This document shows positions 53,579 through 62,295 of a stretch of 64,000 nucleotides of DNA, one piece after another. The notes below the pieces were generated by a model. That model made no database searches. It worked only from the letters and a program-made list of their open reading frames with translations, and was not told the DNA's origin. Within the stretch, counting starts at the first letter, position 1; each line of letters opens with the position of its first letter. The position numbers were made by a program, and so were the translations under genes. Source of the stretch: Moorena producens 3L (GTDB lineage: Bacteria; Cyanobacteriota; Cyanobacteriia; Cyanobacteriales; Coleofasciculaceae); contig NZ_GL890841.1 of assembly GCF_000211815.1 (NCBI RefSeq), forward strand, positions 21,499 to 85,498, given 5' to 3'.

Positions 53579-54883
53579 ATGACAGCTACACCACTTGCAT
53601 CCATACCCCTAAGTGCGATCGCTCAAAAAACCCGTCAAGCTGCACAGAAGTTAGCCGTTCTCTCAACAAAGGCTAAAAATGAAGCTATTGAGGCAATAGC
53701 CCAAGCCTTGGAAGCTGCAGCACCGGAAATCCTAGCGGCGAATGCTGCAGACTGCCAAGCGGCTGAGGCAGATAAAATTCCCAAACCCCTTTACAATCGC
53801 CTGAAGTTGAACGAAACGAAGCTCAAGGGGGCTATTCAGGGGGTGCGAGATGTGGGCAACCTTGGTGATCCTGTGGGCAATGTCCAAATTCATCGAGAAC
53901 TGGATCAAGGACTAATCCTCAAACGAGTCACTTGTTCCTTAGGAGTTTTAGGGGTTATCTTTGAAGCTCGTCCCGATGCCTTAATTCAAATTACCTCTCT
54001 TGCGATTAAATCCGGTAATGGTGTTATCCTCAAAGGCGGTAAAGAAGCAATTCGCTCCTGTGAAACCCTAGTCAAAGCAATTCATAAAGGATTATCTACC
54101 ACAGCAGTTGACCCAGCAACGGTACAGTTGTTAACCACTAGAGAAGAAATCAAAGAGCTGTTACAACTAGACAACTATGTGGATTTGATTATCCCCAGAG
54201 GGTCGAATGCTTTTGTTCGGTTTGTGCAGGAGAATACTCGTATCCCAGTACTTGGTCATGCTGATGGGATTTGCCACCTCTATATTGATGCAGCAGCTGA
54301 CTTGGAAAAAGCGGTAACTATCACCGTTGATGCTAAAACGCAATATCCAGCGGTTTGTAATGCGATTGAAACCCTGCTGGTGCATTCAACAATTGCTCCT
54401 CGTTTCTTGCCCCTAGCAGCAGAAGCTTTGAAAAAGCGTAATGTAGAATTACGAGGGGATGAAGCTAGCCGTGAGATTATCCCAATCTCGGTAGCAACGG
54501 ATGAGGATTGGTCTACAGAATACAGTGATTTAATTCTTTCTATCAAAGTAGTAGACTCTGTAGAAGAAGCGATTAACCATATCAATACTTATGGTTCCAG
54601 ACATACGGATGCAATTGTTACTGAAGACCAGGAGGTAGCAGATAGCTTCGGAAATCAAGTGGATGCCGCTAATGTTTTCCACAACTGTTCTACTCGCTTT
54701 GCCGATGGTTTCCGTTATGGTTTTGGAGCAGAAGTAGGAATTAGCACTCAACAAATGCCCCCCCGTGGTCCAGTGGGGTTAGAGGGATTGGTGACTTACA
54801 AATACAAGGTTACAGGTAATGGTCACATTGCGGCTACTTATGTTGGTGAGAATGCTAAGCCCTTTACCCATCGGGATATCTAA
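53579..54883 (+). CDS. proA: Gamma-glutamyl phosphate reductase
   Basis: 434 residues. It reduces gamma-glutamyl phosphate to glutamate-5-semialdehyde with NADPH in proline synthesis. Signatures include LGVIFEARPDALIQITSLAI, KGGKEAIRSCETL, DLIIPRGSNAFVRFVQEN, the catalytic Cys in YPAVCNAIETLLVH (about 260) and FGAEVGISTQQMPPRGPVGL near the end. Cytosolic. The ATG start gives a normal N-terminus. Single gene flanked by the two small-RNA arrays. Confidence 0.96.
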   Translation: MTATPLASIPLSAIAQKTRQAAQKLAVLSTKAKNEAIEAIAQALEAAAPEILAANAADCQAAEADKIPKPLYNRLKLNETKLKGAIQGVRDVGNLGDPVGNVQIHRELDQGLILKRVTCSLGVLGVIFEARPDALIQITSLAIKSGNGVILKGGKEAIRSCETLVKAIHKGLSTTAVDPATVQLLTTREEIKELLQLDNYVDLIIPRGSNAFVRFVQENTRIPVLGHADGICHLYIDAAADLEKAVTITVDAKTQYPAVCNAIETLLVHSTIAPRFLPLAAEALKKRNVELRGDEASREIIPISVATDEDWSTEYSDLILSIKVVDSVEEAINHINTYGSRHTDAIVTEDQEVADSFGNQVDAANVFHNCSTRFADGFRYGFGAEVGISTQQMPPRGPVGLEGLVTYKYKVTGNGHIAATYVGENAKPFTHRDI

Positions 54884-54888
54884 TATTC

Positions 54889-54915
54889 TTCCGTAAATTT
54901 ATAATGCTTACGGAA
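54889..54915 (+). terminator. Hairpin after proA
   Basis: TTCCGTAA and TTACGGAA, 8-bp arms with an 11-base loop, 6 bases after the stop codon. There is no T run directly behind, so it may stabilise the transcript end rather than terminate by itself. Confidence 0.5.
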
Positions 54916-55034
54916 ACTAACAGGTTTTAAATTCCGAAAGTATTGTCCAGTAATGCTTTCAGTATAATTATACTGGCAGGCGCTCCTAGTAAGTGCTCAA
55001 GAGCGATATTTTTGGAATTTTGCAAGAGGTCTAT

Positions 55035-55610
55035 TAAAAAAACCTCAGCGGGTAGCTGAGGGATTAGTCACGTTGCATCTACTATTTCTTAATCCTTGAT
55101 TGGTCGATCTAGATCCGGAACAATTTAGAAATGGGTAAGCCAAATCAAACTAATAGATTGGTTGAGACAAGATTAAACAAAAAAAATCCCCAGCCGATAG
55201 CTGAGGGATGAGTCAGGGTGCATCTACTATTTCTTAATCCTTGATTGCTCTGTCTTGATCCGGAATAAATTAGAAATGGGTAAGCCAAATCAAACTAATA
55301 GATTGGTTGAGATAAAATTGAACAAAAAAAATCCCCAGCGGGTAGCTGAGGGATGAGTCAGGGTGCATCTACTATTTCTTAATCCTTGATTGCTCTGTCT
55401 CGATCCGGAAGAAATTAGAAACGCGGTCGCCAAATAGAACTGATAGATTGGTTGAGACAAAATTGAACAAAAAAAATCCCCAGCGGGTAGCTGAGGGATG
55501 AGTCAGGGTGCATCTACTATTTCTTAATCCTTCATTGCTCTCTCTAGATCCGGAAGAAATTAGAACTGATAGATTGGTTGAGACAAGATTGAATAACAAA
55601 AATATCCAGC
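55035..55610 (-). ncRNA. Tandem candidate small-RNA genes, family B, left part (4 full units and a decayed one)
   Basis: Direct repeats of about 142-150 bp. On the minus strand each unit reads CAACCAATCTATTAGTTTGA, TTACCCATTTCTAAAT, TCCGGATC, GGATTAAGAAATAGTAGATG, CACCCTGACTCATCCCTCAG, a short loop and CTGGGGATTTTTTTT. The last part is an intrinsic terminator; in the unit at 55035 it is CCTCAGC GGGTA GCTGAGG before a T run. T runs start near 55041, 55186, 55331 and 55478. The fifth unit near 55600 has a damaged terminator. Frames read through the repeats carry no conserved protein. A 60-80 nt RNA per unit is the most likely product. Confidence 0.6.
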
Positions 55611-55643
55611 GGGATGTCAAAGGCAATGATAATCAATCGTCAA

Positions 55644-56195
55644 TCAGAAGTCTTTGCATTTAATTTTTGCTTGGCGTCCATCCTCGTGGCGAAAGACAAT
55701 TCCTTCTGCCCTGCACCCAGGGGAATACAAACTTTCTAGATCTGTTAATGCGTCTCTTAGTTCGTTGAAGGTTCTAGCAATATTCTCAAACACAGGAGCT
55801 TGTAAGTTAAACAGTACGCAAATATGTTCCTTTAGCTTTAATGGGTTACCCTGAATTTTTGGTCCCAAAGCTTCCGCACAATGTTTCCCATCCGGTACGT
55901 CAGATAGATCTGTGTTTCTCATCGCTTCAAAGATCCATTGATCAGCTGGATCGTCCGAGTTAGCATCTACATACCAACCATCTTGTATGCCAAGCTGTTT
56001 TTGTTTCTTGGTTGGATTACGCCGTTTTTCTAAATGTATACATTTGCCAGAAACCACACTTAAGCGTACATTAGTTCCATCAAGTTTTTCCGTAGCTATT
56101 CCTTCGCCAGCGATCACCCACTCGCAACCTGAGCGCACTTTGTTAATAACCTTAAAATTATCTCCCCGTTCAAAAATTGTTGGAATTTTTTTCAT
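55644..56195 (-). CDS. Small single-domain RNA ligase (nucleotidyltransferase fold)
   Basis: 183 residues from ATG 56195; the frame is open 48 bp upstream. It has the covalent nucleotidyltransferase motifs: motif I EKLDGTNVRL with nucleophile Lys37, motif III-like EALGPKIQGNPL, motif IV GIVFRHEDG and motif V AKIKCKDF at the very end. This fits the DUF5565/RNA ligase 1-like group, reduced to the catalytic domain. Such enzymes adenylate themselves with ATP and seal or repair RNA. The gene lies inside the family B small-RNA array and on the same strand, which invites a functional or simply insertional explanation. Confidence 0.8.
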   Translation of the reverse strand: MKKIPTIFERGDNFKVINKVRSGCEWVIAGEGIATEKLDGTNVRLSVVSGKCIHLEKRRNPTKKQKQLGIQDGWYVDANSDDPADQWIFEAMRNTDLSDVPDGKHCAEALGPKIQGNPLKLKEHICVLFNLQAPVFENIARTFNELRDALTDLESLYSPGCRAEGIVFRHEDGRQAKIKCKDF

Positions 56196-56299
56196 AACTC
56201 TGACACCAAATTTCAAGAGGGCAATTGCTACACCTCTGTTCACCTTAGACTAGACACCTTACTATGGAATCGATAACAGGATGGGTTATCCCTTTTTCT

Positions 56300-57305
56300 T
56301 CCGCTTACCCTGGCTGAGGGATGAGTCAGGGTGCATCTACTATGTCTTAATCCTTTATCGGTCGATCTTAATCCGGAACAATTTAGAAACCCGTTCGCGT
56401 AGCGGGGCAAAACCCATCGCATTGATCAGGAGTGCATTTCTCAAAAGTGATAGATTACTTGAGACAAAATTGAACAAAAAAAATCCCCAGCGATTAGCTG
56501 AGGGATGAGTCAGGGTGCATCTACTATTTCTTAATCCTTGATTGGTTTCTCTCGATCCGGAAGAATTTAGAAATGGGTAAGCCAAATAAAACTGATAGAT
56601 TGTTTGAGACAAGATTAAACAAAAAAAATCCCCAGCGGATAGCTGAGGGATGAGTCAGGGTGCATCTACTATTTCTTAATCCTTCATTGCTCTATCTAGA
56701 TCCGGAAGAATTTAGAAATGGGTAAGCCAAATAAAACTGATAGATTGTTTGAGACAAGATTAAACAAAAAAAATCCCCAGCGGATAGCTGAGGGATGAGT
56801 CAGGGTGCATCTACTATTTCTTAATCCTTCATCGGTCGATCTAGATCCGGAACAATTTAGAAATGGGTAAGCCAAATAAAACTGATAGATTGGTTGAGAC
56901 AAAATTGAACAAAAAAAATCCCCAGCGGATAGCTGAGGAATCAGTCAGGGTGCATCTACTATTTCTTAATCCTTCATGGCTCTATCTAGATCCGGAAGAA
57001 TTTAGAAATGCTTAGGCCAAGGAGACAGCCAAGATGGCTATTCCACATAGAACTAATAGATTGGTTGAGACAAGATTGAAAAAAAAAATCCCCAGCCGGT
57101 AGCTGAGGGATCAGTCAGGGTGCATCTACTATTTCTTATTCCTTCATTGCTCTCTCTAGATCCGGAAGAATTTAGAACTGATAGATTGGTTGAGACAAAA
57201 TTGAACAAAAAAAATCCCCAGCGGGTAGCTGAGGGATTAGTCAGGGTGCATCTACTATTTCTTAATCCTTGATTGCTCTCTCTAGATCCGGAAGAAATTA
57301 GAAAT
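56300..57305 (-). ncRNA. Tandem candidate small-RNA genes, family B, right part (6 full units and one fragment)
   Basis: The same unit as at 55035-55610. Terminators with T runs lie near 56482, 56630, 56770, 56918, 57089 and 57213. The first unit (56300-56470) has lost its T run next to the ligase gene and contains an inserted TTCGCGTAGCGGGGCAAAAC word upstream of its start. The terminator stem varies (CAGCGATTAGCTG, CAGCGGATAGCTG, CAGCCGGTAGCTG, CAGCGGGTAGCTG) while pairing is kept. Unit length varies mainly because an AATGGGTAAGCCAAATAA segment is missing in the last unit boundary (57177) and at 55565, and because 57010-57050 carries an AGACAGCCAAGATGGCTATT insertion. Confidence 0.6.
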
Positions 57306-57507
57306 GGGTAGGCCAAATCAAAAGGCAAGTTGTGAAACCGTTTGACCTTGATGTAAAAAACCTACCCCTTTCAGCCACACTTCCCTGTCTCTCCTCTGCC
57401 CCCACACATCCCACACCTCCCACAAGACCCACACTTCCCGGACGAAGTAGCTCACCCAATTTAGAACTGCTATAAACTTGGATAAGTTCTATAACGCAGA
57501 AAGCACG

Positions 57508-57756
57508 ATGGAAAGCATTAAAGTAATCTCCCATGTGGGGTCTGATGGTATTTTACATCTGGACGTTCCAGTAGGGATAACGAACGAAGAATTAGAAGTT
57601 ATGGTGGTTTTTAATCCATTAAAATCATCCTTAAAACTAGAAACACCCCAAGGCTGGATGCCTGGTTTTTTTGAGGAAGTAATTGGGGGTTGGGCGGGAG
57701 AACCGTTAGAGCGGGGGAAGCAAGAAGAGTTTGAAACCAGGGAGAGTCTATTTTGA
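57508..57756 (+). CDS. vapB: VapB-type antitoxin
   Basis: 82 residues from ATG 57508; the frame is open 30 bp upstream. The N-terminal ESIKVISHVGSDGILHLDVP and the GITNEELEVMVVF segment are typical of cyanobacterial antitoxins paired with PIN toxins, and the C-terminal GWAGEPLERGKQEEFETRES is the acidic toxin-binding tail. It overlaps the vapC start (TTGA), so the two are translationally coupled. It neutralises the toxin and probably represses the operon. Confidence 0.8.
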   Translation: MESIKVISHVGSDGILHLDVPVGITNEELEVMVVFNPLKSSLKLETPQGWMPGFFEEVIGGWAGEPLERGKQEEFETRESLF

Positions 57757-58157
57757 GCTACCTTTTGGATACCAATGTTTGCATTCGGCTGTTGAACAAT
57801 ACCAGTCCGGCGGTGACATCTCGCCTTGCTACCGAACAACCAGAGAATATTTTTATCAGCTCCATAACCGAGATGGAGTTATATTACGGTGCTTATCGTA
57901 GTACCAAACAGTCAATAAATTTAGCACTTTTGCAACGATTTTTCAGTCAGTTTACGATTCTACCGTTAGACAGCAATCCTGCCAGAATAGCAGGACAAAT
58001 CCGGGCTGATTTAGCAGCTATGGGAACACCAATCGGACCTTATGATTTACAAATCGCTGCGATCGCCCTTGCTAATAATTTAATTGTGGTTACTCATAAT
58101 ACGGCTGAATTTAGCAGAGTTCGTGGACTACAAATTGAAGATTGGGAGCTGGACTAG
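57753..58157 (+). CDS. vapC: VapC-type PIN-domain ribonuclease toxin
   Basis: 134 residues, TTG start overlapping the vapB stop. PIN-domain acidic residues are in LLDTNVCIRLL (Asp6), SSITEMELYYGA (Glu) and GPYDLQIAAIAL (Asp), with THNTAEFSRV closing the site. VapC enzymes cleave tRNA or rRNA and are held inactive by VapB. The frame and all motifs are intact, so the pair looks functional. The family B small-RNA array ends about 200 bp upstream. Confidence 0.9.
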   Translation: MSYLLDTNVCIRLLNNTSPAVTSRLATEQPENIFISSITEMELYYGAYRSTKQSINLALLQRFFSQFTILPLDSNPARIAGQIRADLAAMGTPIGPYDLQIAAIALANNLIVVTHNTAEFSRVRGLQIEDWELD

Positions 58158-58226
58158 CTTTTAAGCAAATACTACTAGAGCAAGTTGAAAAATATTGGTA
58201 TTAGGGTGTAAAATACCAACCCATCA

Positions 58227-60605
58227 TTGACCTTAACCATTGTGTTGAAGCATCAACCATTAGCCCGGATCCCCTCTGCTACTACTGGCTGGAGTGACGT
58301 GATCGTATTACTATTGGGGTTGCTGGTGTTAATTCATGGCTTGAGTGGATATGGATTGTATGAACCCCACGAGGGTCACTTCGGCGGCGTTGCCCGTGAA
58401 ATGCTGTTACGTGGGGATTGGATTACGCCTCATCTCAACGGTTCACCCTACCTGAATAAACCCCCATTACTTTATTGGCTGATAGCAACCAGTACGACCC
58501 TATGGGGTTCCACAGAGTACGCAGCACGGCTCCCTCTAGCCATTATCGGTTGGCTTGGTGCGATAGTTGCCTGGAAATGGGCGCGAGAACTCTGGAATCC
58601 TACCGCTGGTCGTCTAGCAGCTTTAATGCTTTGCTCGACTACTGGCTGGTTTGTGTTTACCCACCAGATTCTGATCGATGTACTCTTGGCCACCTTGCTC
58701 TTAGCTACCTATTATTGCTTGTGGCGGTTAGAGAGGGCACCTCACTGTTGGATCTACTGGTTAAGTCTGTATAGTCTTTTAGGATTGTGTGTCTTAACCA
58801 AAGGGCCAGTATTCCTAGGATTTCCCCTGATTGGTTGTTTAGCGATCGCATTTAGACAACGGAGCTGGAGACTATTCCAGCAATTGCGAATTCGGCTAGG
58901 AATAATCGTGACCTCTCTAGTAACCTTGCCATGGTTTATGGCAGTAGAACAGGCTAACCCAGGCTTTTTCCACTACTTTCTGTTCAACGAAAATCTCAAG
59001 CGGATAGCGGATACCCGATGGCCACCAGATTATGAAGTATCTAAAGTCAGTGCCATAGGCTATTTAGTTGTAACAGCAATCTGGTGCCTACCGTGGATAG
59101 TGGTACTACCCCAAGCACTCTATAGCGCTTGGCAGGACTACTGGCCAAACTACTCCCGAAACTACTTGCCAAGCTACTCACCAAACTACTCAGATAGTAG
59201 CCAACAACCCAATAGTTACCGCTACACAAACCAAAACTGCCATCCCTGCTTTGAGACCTCAGTAGGGTTATCCGATTCCTATTGGGACCCGAAGCAAGAA
59301 GGGAGGGAGCTAGGGTTTAGGGAAGCTTCCAGTGACCAGACTTTCACAAATTCCAGGTCATCAGGGATATTGCTCCTAGTCATTGCGGCAACACTGCCTA
59401 TCGTCGCCTTTCTTCCCCTATCGTCTCGTTTAGTATATTACAGTATTCCTAGTATCCCACCCCTAATTATCCTATGTGCTGGTTGGTGGTCTCGTTGCCA
59501 AGACCAGAAGCAGAGACAGGGGCGAATTGCAGCAGCGGTCAGCTTCTGTAGTTTAGGTGTTATTTCCGGGTTAGTGGGGATTAGTGCTAGGCTTTGGAAT
59601 CCCAATTGGGTCAGCAAATTAGCAGAATTATCCAACTATCGAGACTTCGATGGCATAATTTATGCGATCGCACTCTGGTTTAGTAGTGGTTTTCTGATTG
59701 GTGGCATTTTCCTGCTGCTGAAACGTGCCAAGTCAGCATCCGTATCTATTTTCCTCAGCTTCTTCTTCGTTTATTTGACATTTACCCATAGTTTTACCAC
59801 TCTCCAAGACATCCGTTCCGCCAAAACCCTGATTCAAACCGCCAATCCTACCTTAGGACTATCCACCCTCTGGACATTTGAAGGGTCACGAGAACTAGGA
59901 GCTGCTGGTGCTATGAGCTACTACCTCAACCAAGACCATAGACTTCGTGGCAGTTGTGGGGATAGGGCACTTGGGAACAGGGAACAGCGATGCAGCGCGG
60001 TCTTGGGGAGGCAGCGCGGTCTTGGGGGTCTCCCCCATGAGCGACTGCCGTGGTTTCCCCCACTCGCGCTTTGCATCAAGACGGGAACAGGGAACAGAGC
60101 AGAAGAATTGAAGAAATACGAAGTAGTACTAAAGCCAGAGACTAAAGAAGAACCGAACAATTTCTCCTCCTCCCTGTCTTGCCCATCTTTCGATCTTCCA
60201 GCGGGTTGGGCTAAAGGCAAAGATAATACAGCCTATCGGATCGTACTCGTTCTGACAGATAGTGGCTTCAATCGTTTACCCCCTGAATTTCCAGGACCAA
60301 AACCGCAATACGGGATTACTAAACAGAAACTTCAGGAATATTGGGATAGCTCCCGTCCAGTAGTCTTTGTCACGGATTTCCTGGGCCAGCCTGGTGATAA
60401 TTTAGATGATTTATCAGTGTCTGGCAAATCAGGAAAAGTCCCAAGAGCAGACAGTCAACACTTGTCAAATCATCCAGCAATGATGCAACACCCCGAGAGC
60501 AATCTTAACTTACCTAACCATGTTGGTGAACCCTTGCTAGTGGTTGAACCAAGGAAGCTTTATGGAAACGCTGCTGCTAGAGAAATTTGGTTGGCATCGC
60601 AGTAA
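58227..60605 (+). CDS. PMT-family (GT39/ArnT-like) glycosyltransferase, with an in-frame repeat insertion
   Basis: 792 residues, integral membrane protein with about 10-12 helices. The N-terminal catalytic loop has YEPHEGHFGGVAREML and NKPPLLYWLIA, the acidic residue and PPL motifs of PMT_2 glycosyltransferases that use polyprenyl-phosphate sugars. Residues about 305-375 are a low-complexity linker (YSRNYLPSYSPNYSDSS). At about 572-625 the frame runs through a dispersed GCAGCGCGGTCTTGGGG-type repeat (59985-60080), giving the odd peptide RCSAVLGRQRGLGGLPHERL. The insert lies in the soluble C-terminal part, so activity may persist. The TTG start is uncertain; a GTG at 58242 is an alternative. 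Confidence 0.8.
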   Translation: MTLTIVLKHQPLARIPSATTGWSDVIVLLLGLLVLIHGLSGYGLYEPHEGHFGGVAREMLLRGDWITPHLNGSPYLNKPPLLYWLIATSTTLWGSTEYAARLPLAIIGWLGAIVAWKWARELWNPTAGRLAALMLCSTTGWFVFTHQILIDVLLATLLLATYYCLWRLERAPHCWIYWLSLYSLLGLCVLTKGPVFLGFPLIGCLAIAFRQRSWRLFQQLRIRLGIIVTSLVTLPWFMAVEQANPGFFHYFLFNENLKRIADTRWPPDYEVSKVSAIGYLVVTAIWCLPWIVVLPQALYSAWQDYWPNYSRNYLPSYSPNYSDSSQQPNSYRYTNQNCHPCFETSVGLSDSYWDPKQEGRELGFREASSDQTFTNSRSSGILLLVIAATLPIVAFLPLSSRLVYYSIPSIPPLIILCAGWWSRCQDQKQRQGRIAAAVSFCSLGVISGLVGISARLWNPNWVSKLAELSNYRDFDGIIYAIALWFSSGFLIGGIFLLLKRAKSASVSIFLSFFFVYLTFTHSFTTLQDIRSAKTLIQTANPTLGLSTLWTFEGSRELGAAGAMSYYLNQDHRLRGSCGDRALGNREQRCSAVLGRQRGLGGLPHERLPWFPPLALCIKTGTGNRAEELKKYEVVLKPETKEEPNNFSSSLSCPSFDLPAGWAKGKDNTAYRIVLVLTDSGFNRLPPEFPGPKPQYGITKQKLQEYWDSSRPVVFVTDFLGQPGDNLDDLSVSGKSGKVPRADSQHLSNHPAMMQHPESNLNLPNHVGEPLLVVEPRKLYGNAAAREIWLASQ

Positions 60606-60717
60606 GCATTCAGCTATCAGCCGTCAGCTATCAGTTATCAGCTATCAGCTATCAGCTATCAGTTATCAGCTTTCAGCTTTCAGCTTTCAGCTTTCAGCTT
60701 TCAGCTTATGGGCTACG
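60604..60717. repeat. Left half of a palindromic AAGCATTCAGC repeat split by an IS
   Basis: AGTAAGCATTCAGC followed by repeated AGCTATCAGC and CTTTCAG words, ending with the target copy ATGGGCTACG (60708-60717). The right half resumes at 62145. Confidence 0.75.
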
Positions 60718-60735
60718 CTGGTTGACTGACAAAAG

Positions 60736-62126
60736 TTGAGCGCGATTTCACGAACCCCTTACCAGGGATGGGCGCTTTGGGCATTGACATCTGGTTGGGG
60801 GAGCCAGCATTCTCAGGAAAGAAACCACTCACATCCCAAAAATGCTGTGAAAATAAACTCCCGCCTCTACAATGCCTTGAAGACAAAGATTGGTCAACCC
60901 TCTGACTGGGCGCATCTGAGTCATCTGACCACCTGTTTATGGATGGTGGTTGGTCTACTCCAGATAGGAGACGAAACCTTAGAATAGTGGAGCCTTTATA
61001 GGGGACTGGCTATGAGAAAAAGGGTTAAAACTTATTAAATAAGGCTCCACTATTCTTACGGTAACTTCCTCGGAAGTTAATTTGACCCGTTGGATTCCCC
61101 ACATACCCTGTCGTGGTCACTATGCTCAAAGCAAACAACGTCGGATGCAACGGTGGCTGTACAATGCCCGCATTAACGTTCATCGCTTGTATAAACCCCT
61201 GATCCAGTCAGCCTTGGCGGATTGGAAACAAGAGTGTCTATATCTAAGCTTAGATACATCGTTGTTTTGGGATGAGTATTGCTTGGTGCGCTTGGCGGTG
61301 GTGCATCGGGGACGAGCGTTGCCAGTGGTCTGGCGGGTGATGGAACATGGTAGCGCCTCTGTCGCCTTCAAAGACTATCGGGAAATGTTGGAACAAGGCA
61401 GAGGGCTATGCGGTGAAGGGGTTAAGGTGATATTGCTAGCAGACCGAGGCTTTGTCCACACCGATTTGATTAGGTTAACTACTCAATGGGGCTGGCATTA
61501 TCGGATTCGTGTGAAAAAGGATACTTGGATTTGGCGGAAGGGCATTGGCTGGTGCCAGCTTCAAGACTTTCATTTCAAACACGGAGCTGCCTTGTGCTTT
61601 CACAATGTCAGGTTGCATAAAGAACAAAGGTACGGTTGGGTCCATCTCATCTTTGGTCGCAACAATGTCAATGGTGAGTTTTGGGCGATTGTTAGCGATG
61701 AAAAGACGACCCTCCAAACATGCGCAGGAATATGGAATGCGATTTGATATTGAAGAAAACTTCTTGGATGATCAGTCCAATGGCTGGAATGTGCACAAGT
61801 CGAAAATTCGTTCTGTGTCTGCCCTATCTCGGTTATGGTTTATCTTAGCTGTAGCCACGCTGTATGTCACGGCAGTTGGAGTTGAGGTCGTCAAGACTGG
61901 CAAACGTCGGTGGGTCGATACCCATTGGTTTCGAGGCAACAGCTACTTTCGTATTGGTTGGGAGTGGGTCAAATCTGCCTTAGCCAATGGCTGGAAACTT
62001 ATTCATCAGGTACGTTTCACCTCTAATTACGACCCTGACCCAGCCATGGCCTCCCGCAAACAACATCAGAAAAGGTACTATCGACTCGAATTTAAGGTAA
62101 AAACCTACGATTATGCTTTTCATTAA
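60736..62126 (+). pseudogene. IS4-type transposase, disrupted
   Basis: The frame runs from about 60736 (SRLYNALKTKIGQPSDWAHL) to a stop created by the hairpin repeat at 60967. It resumes after it at about 61072 (LTRWIPHIPCRGHYAQSKQR) and continues to 61747, with a one-base insertion near 61726. The second part (QEYGMRFDIEENFLDD) runs in another frame to 62126. DDE residues are visible in LYLSLDTSLFW, ILLADRGFVH and YGMRFDIEENF, the last fitting the IS4 Y-x2-R-x3-E signature. At least two lesions make it inactive, although ends and target duplication are fresh. Confidence 0.85.
60967..61069 (+). repeat. Hairpin repeat family M, copy 6, inserted in a transposase gene
   Basis: GGAGACGAAACCTT, arm AGAATAGTGGAGCC, TTTATAGGGGACTGGCTATG, core AAAGGGTTAAAACTTATTA, arm GGCTCCACTATTCT, TACGGTAACTTCC. 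The stem is 14 bp, perfect, and different in sequence from other copies. Because it interrupts the transposase frame, it shows that the family is or was mobile. Confidence 0.75.
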
Positions 62127-62144
62127 GTTTTGTCAGTCAACCAG

Positions 62145-62243
62145 ATGGGCTACGTCACAGGCTTCTAGCCTGTGCCACAAAGCTGACGGCTGACGGCTGA
62201 CCGCTGACCACTGACCGCTGACCGCTGACCGCTGAATGCTTAC
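62145..62243. repeat. Right half of the palindromic repeat split by the IS
   Basis: It starts with the target copy ATGGGCTACG, then CAGGCTTCTAGCCTGTG, repeated GCTGACGGCTGACCGC words, and ends GCTGAATGCTTAC, the inverse of the left end at 60604. Confidence 0.75.
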
Positions 62244-62295
62244 CTAAAAATTCACGAAAAATATCAGATCAAATTCAATAACTGTCCAGGAATTT

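Larger units (their letters stand above)
60718..62144 (+). mobile_element. IS4-type insertion sequence with 10-bp target duplication
   Basis: The left end CTGGTTGACTGACAAAAGTT and the inverted right end CTGGTTGACTGACAAAACTT match in 19 of 20 bases. ATGGGCTACG is duplicated directly on both sides (60708-60717 and 62145-62154). The total is 1427 bp, about 1.32 kb without the hairpin repeat inserted at 60967-61069. It lies inside a dispersed palindromic repeat. Confidence 0.85.

Noticed and set aside
55372..57328. Several minus-strand frames of 60-91 residues with repeated NSSGSRESNQGLRNSRCTLT-type peptides
   Set aside because: They are translations of the family B repeat. The frames shift between units, they include the terminator hairpin as coding sequence, and substitutions do not favour silent positions.
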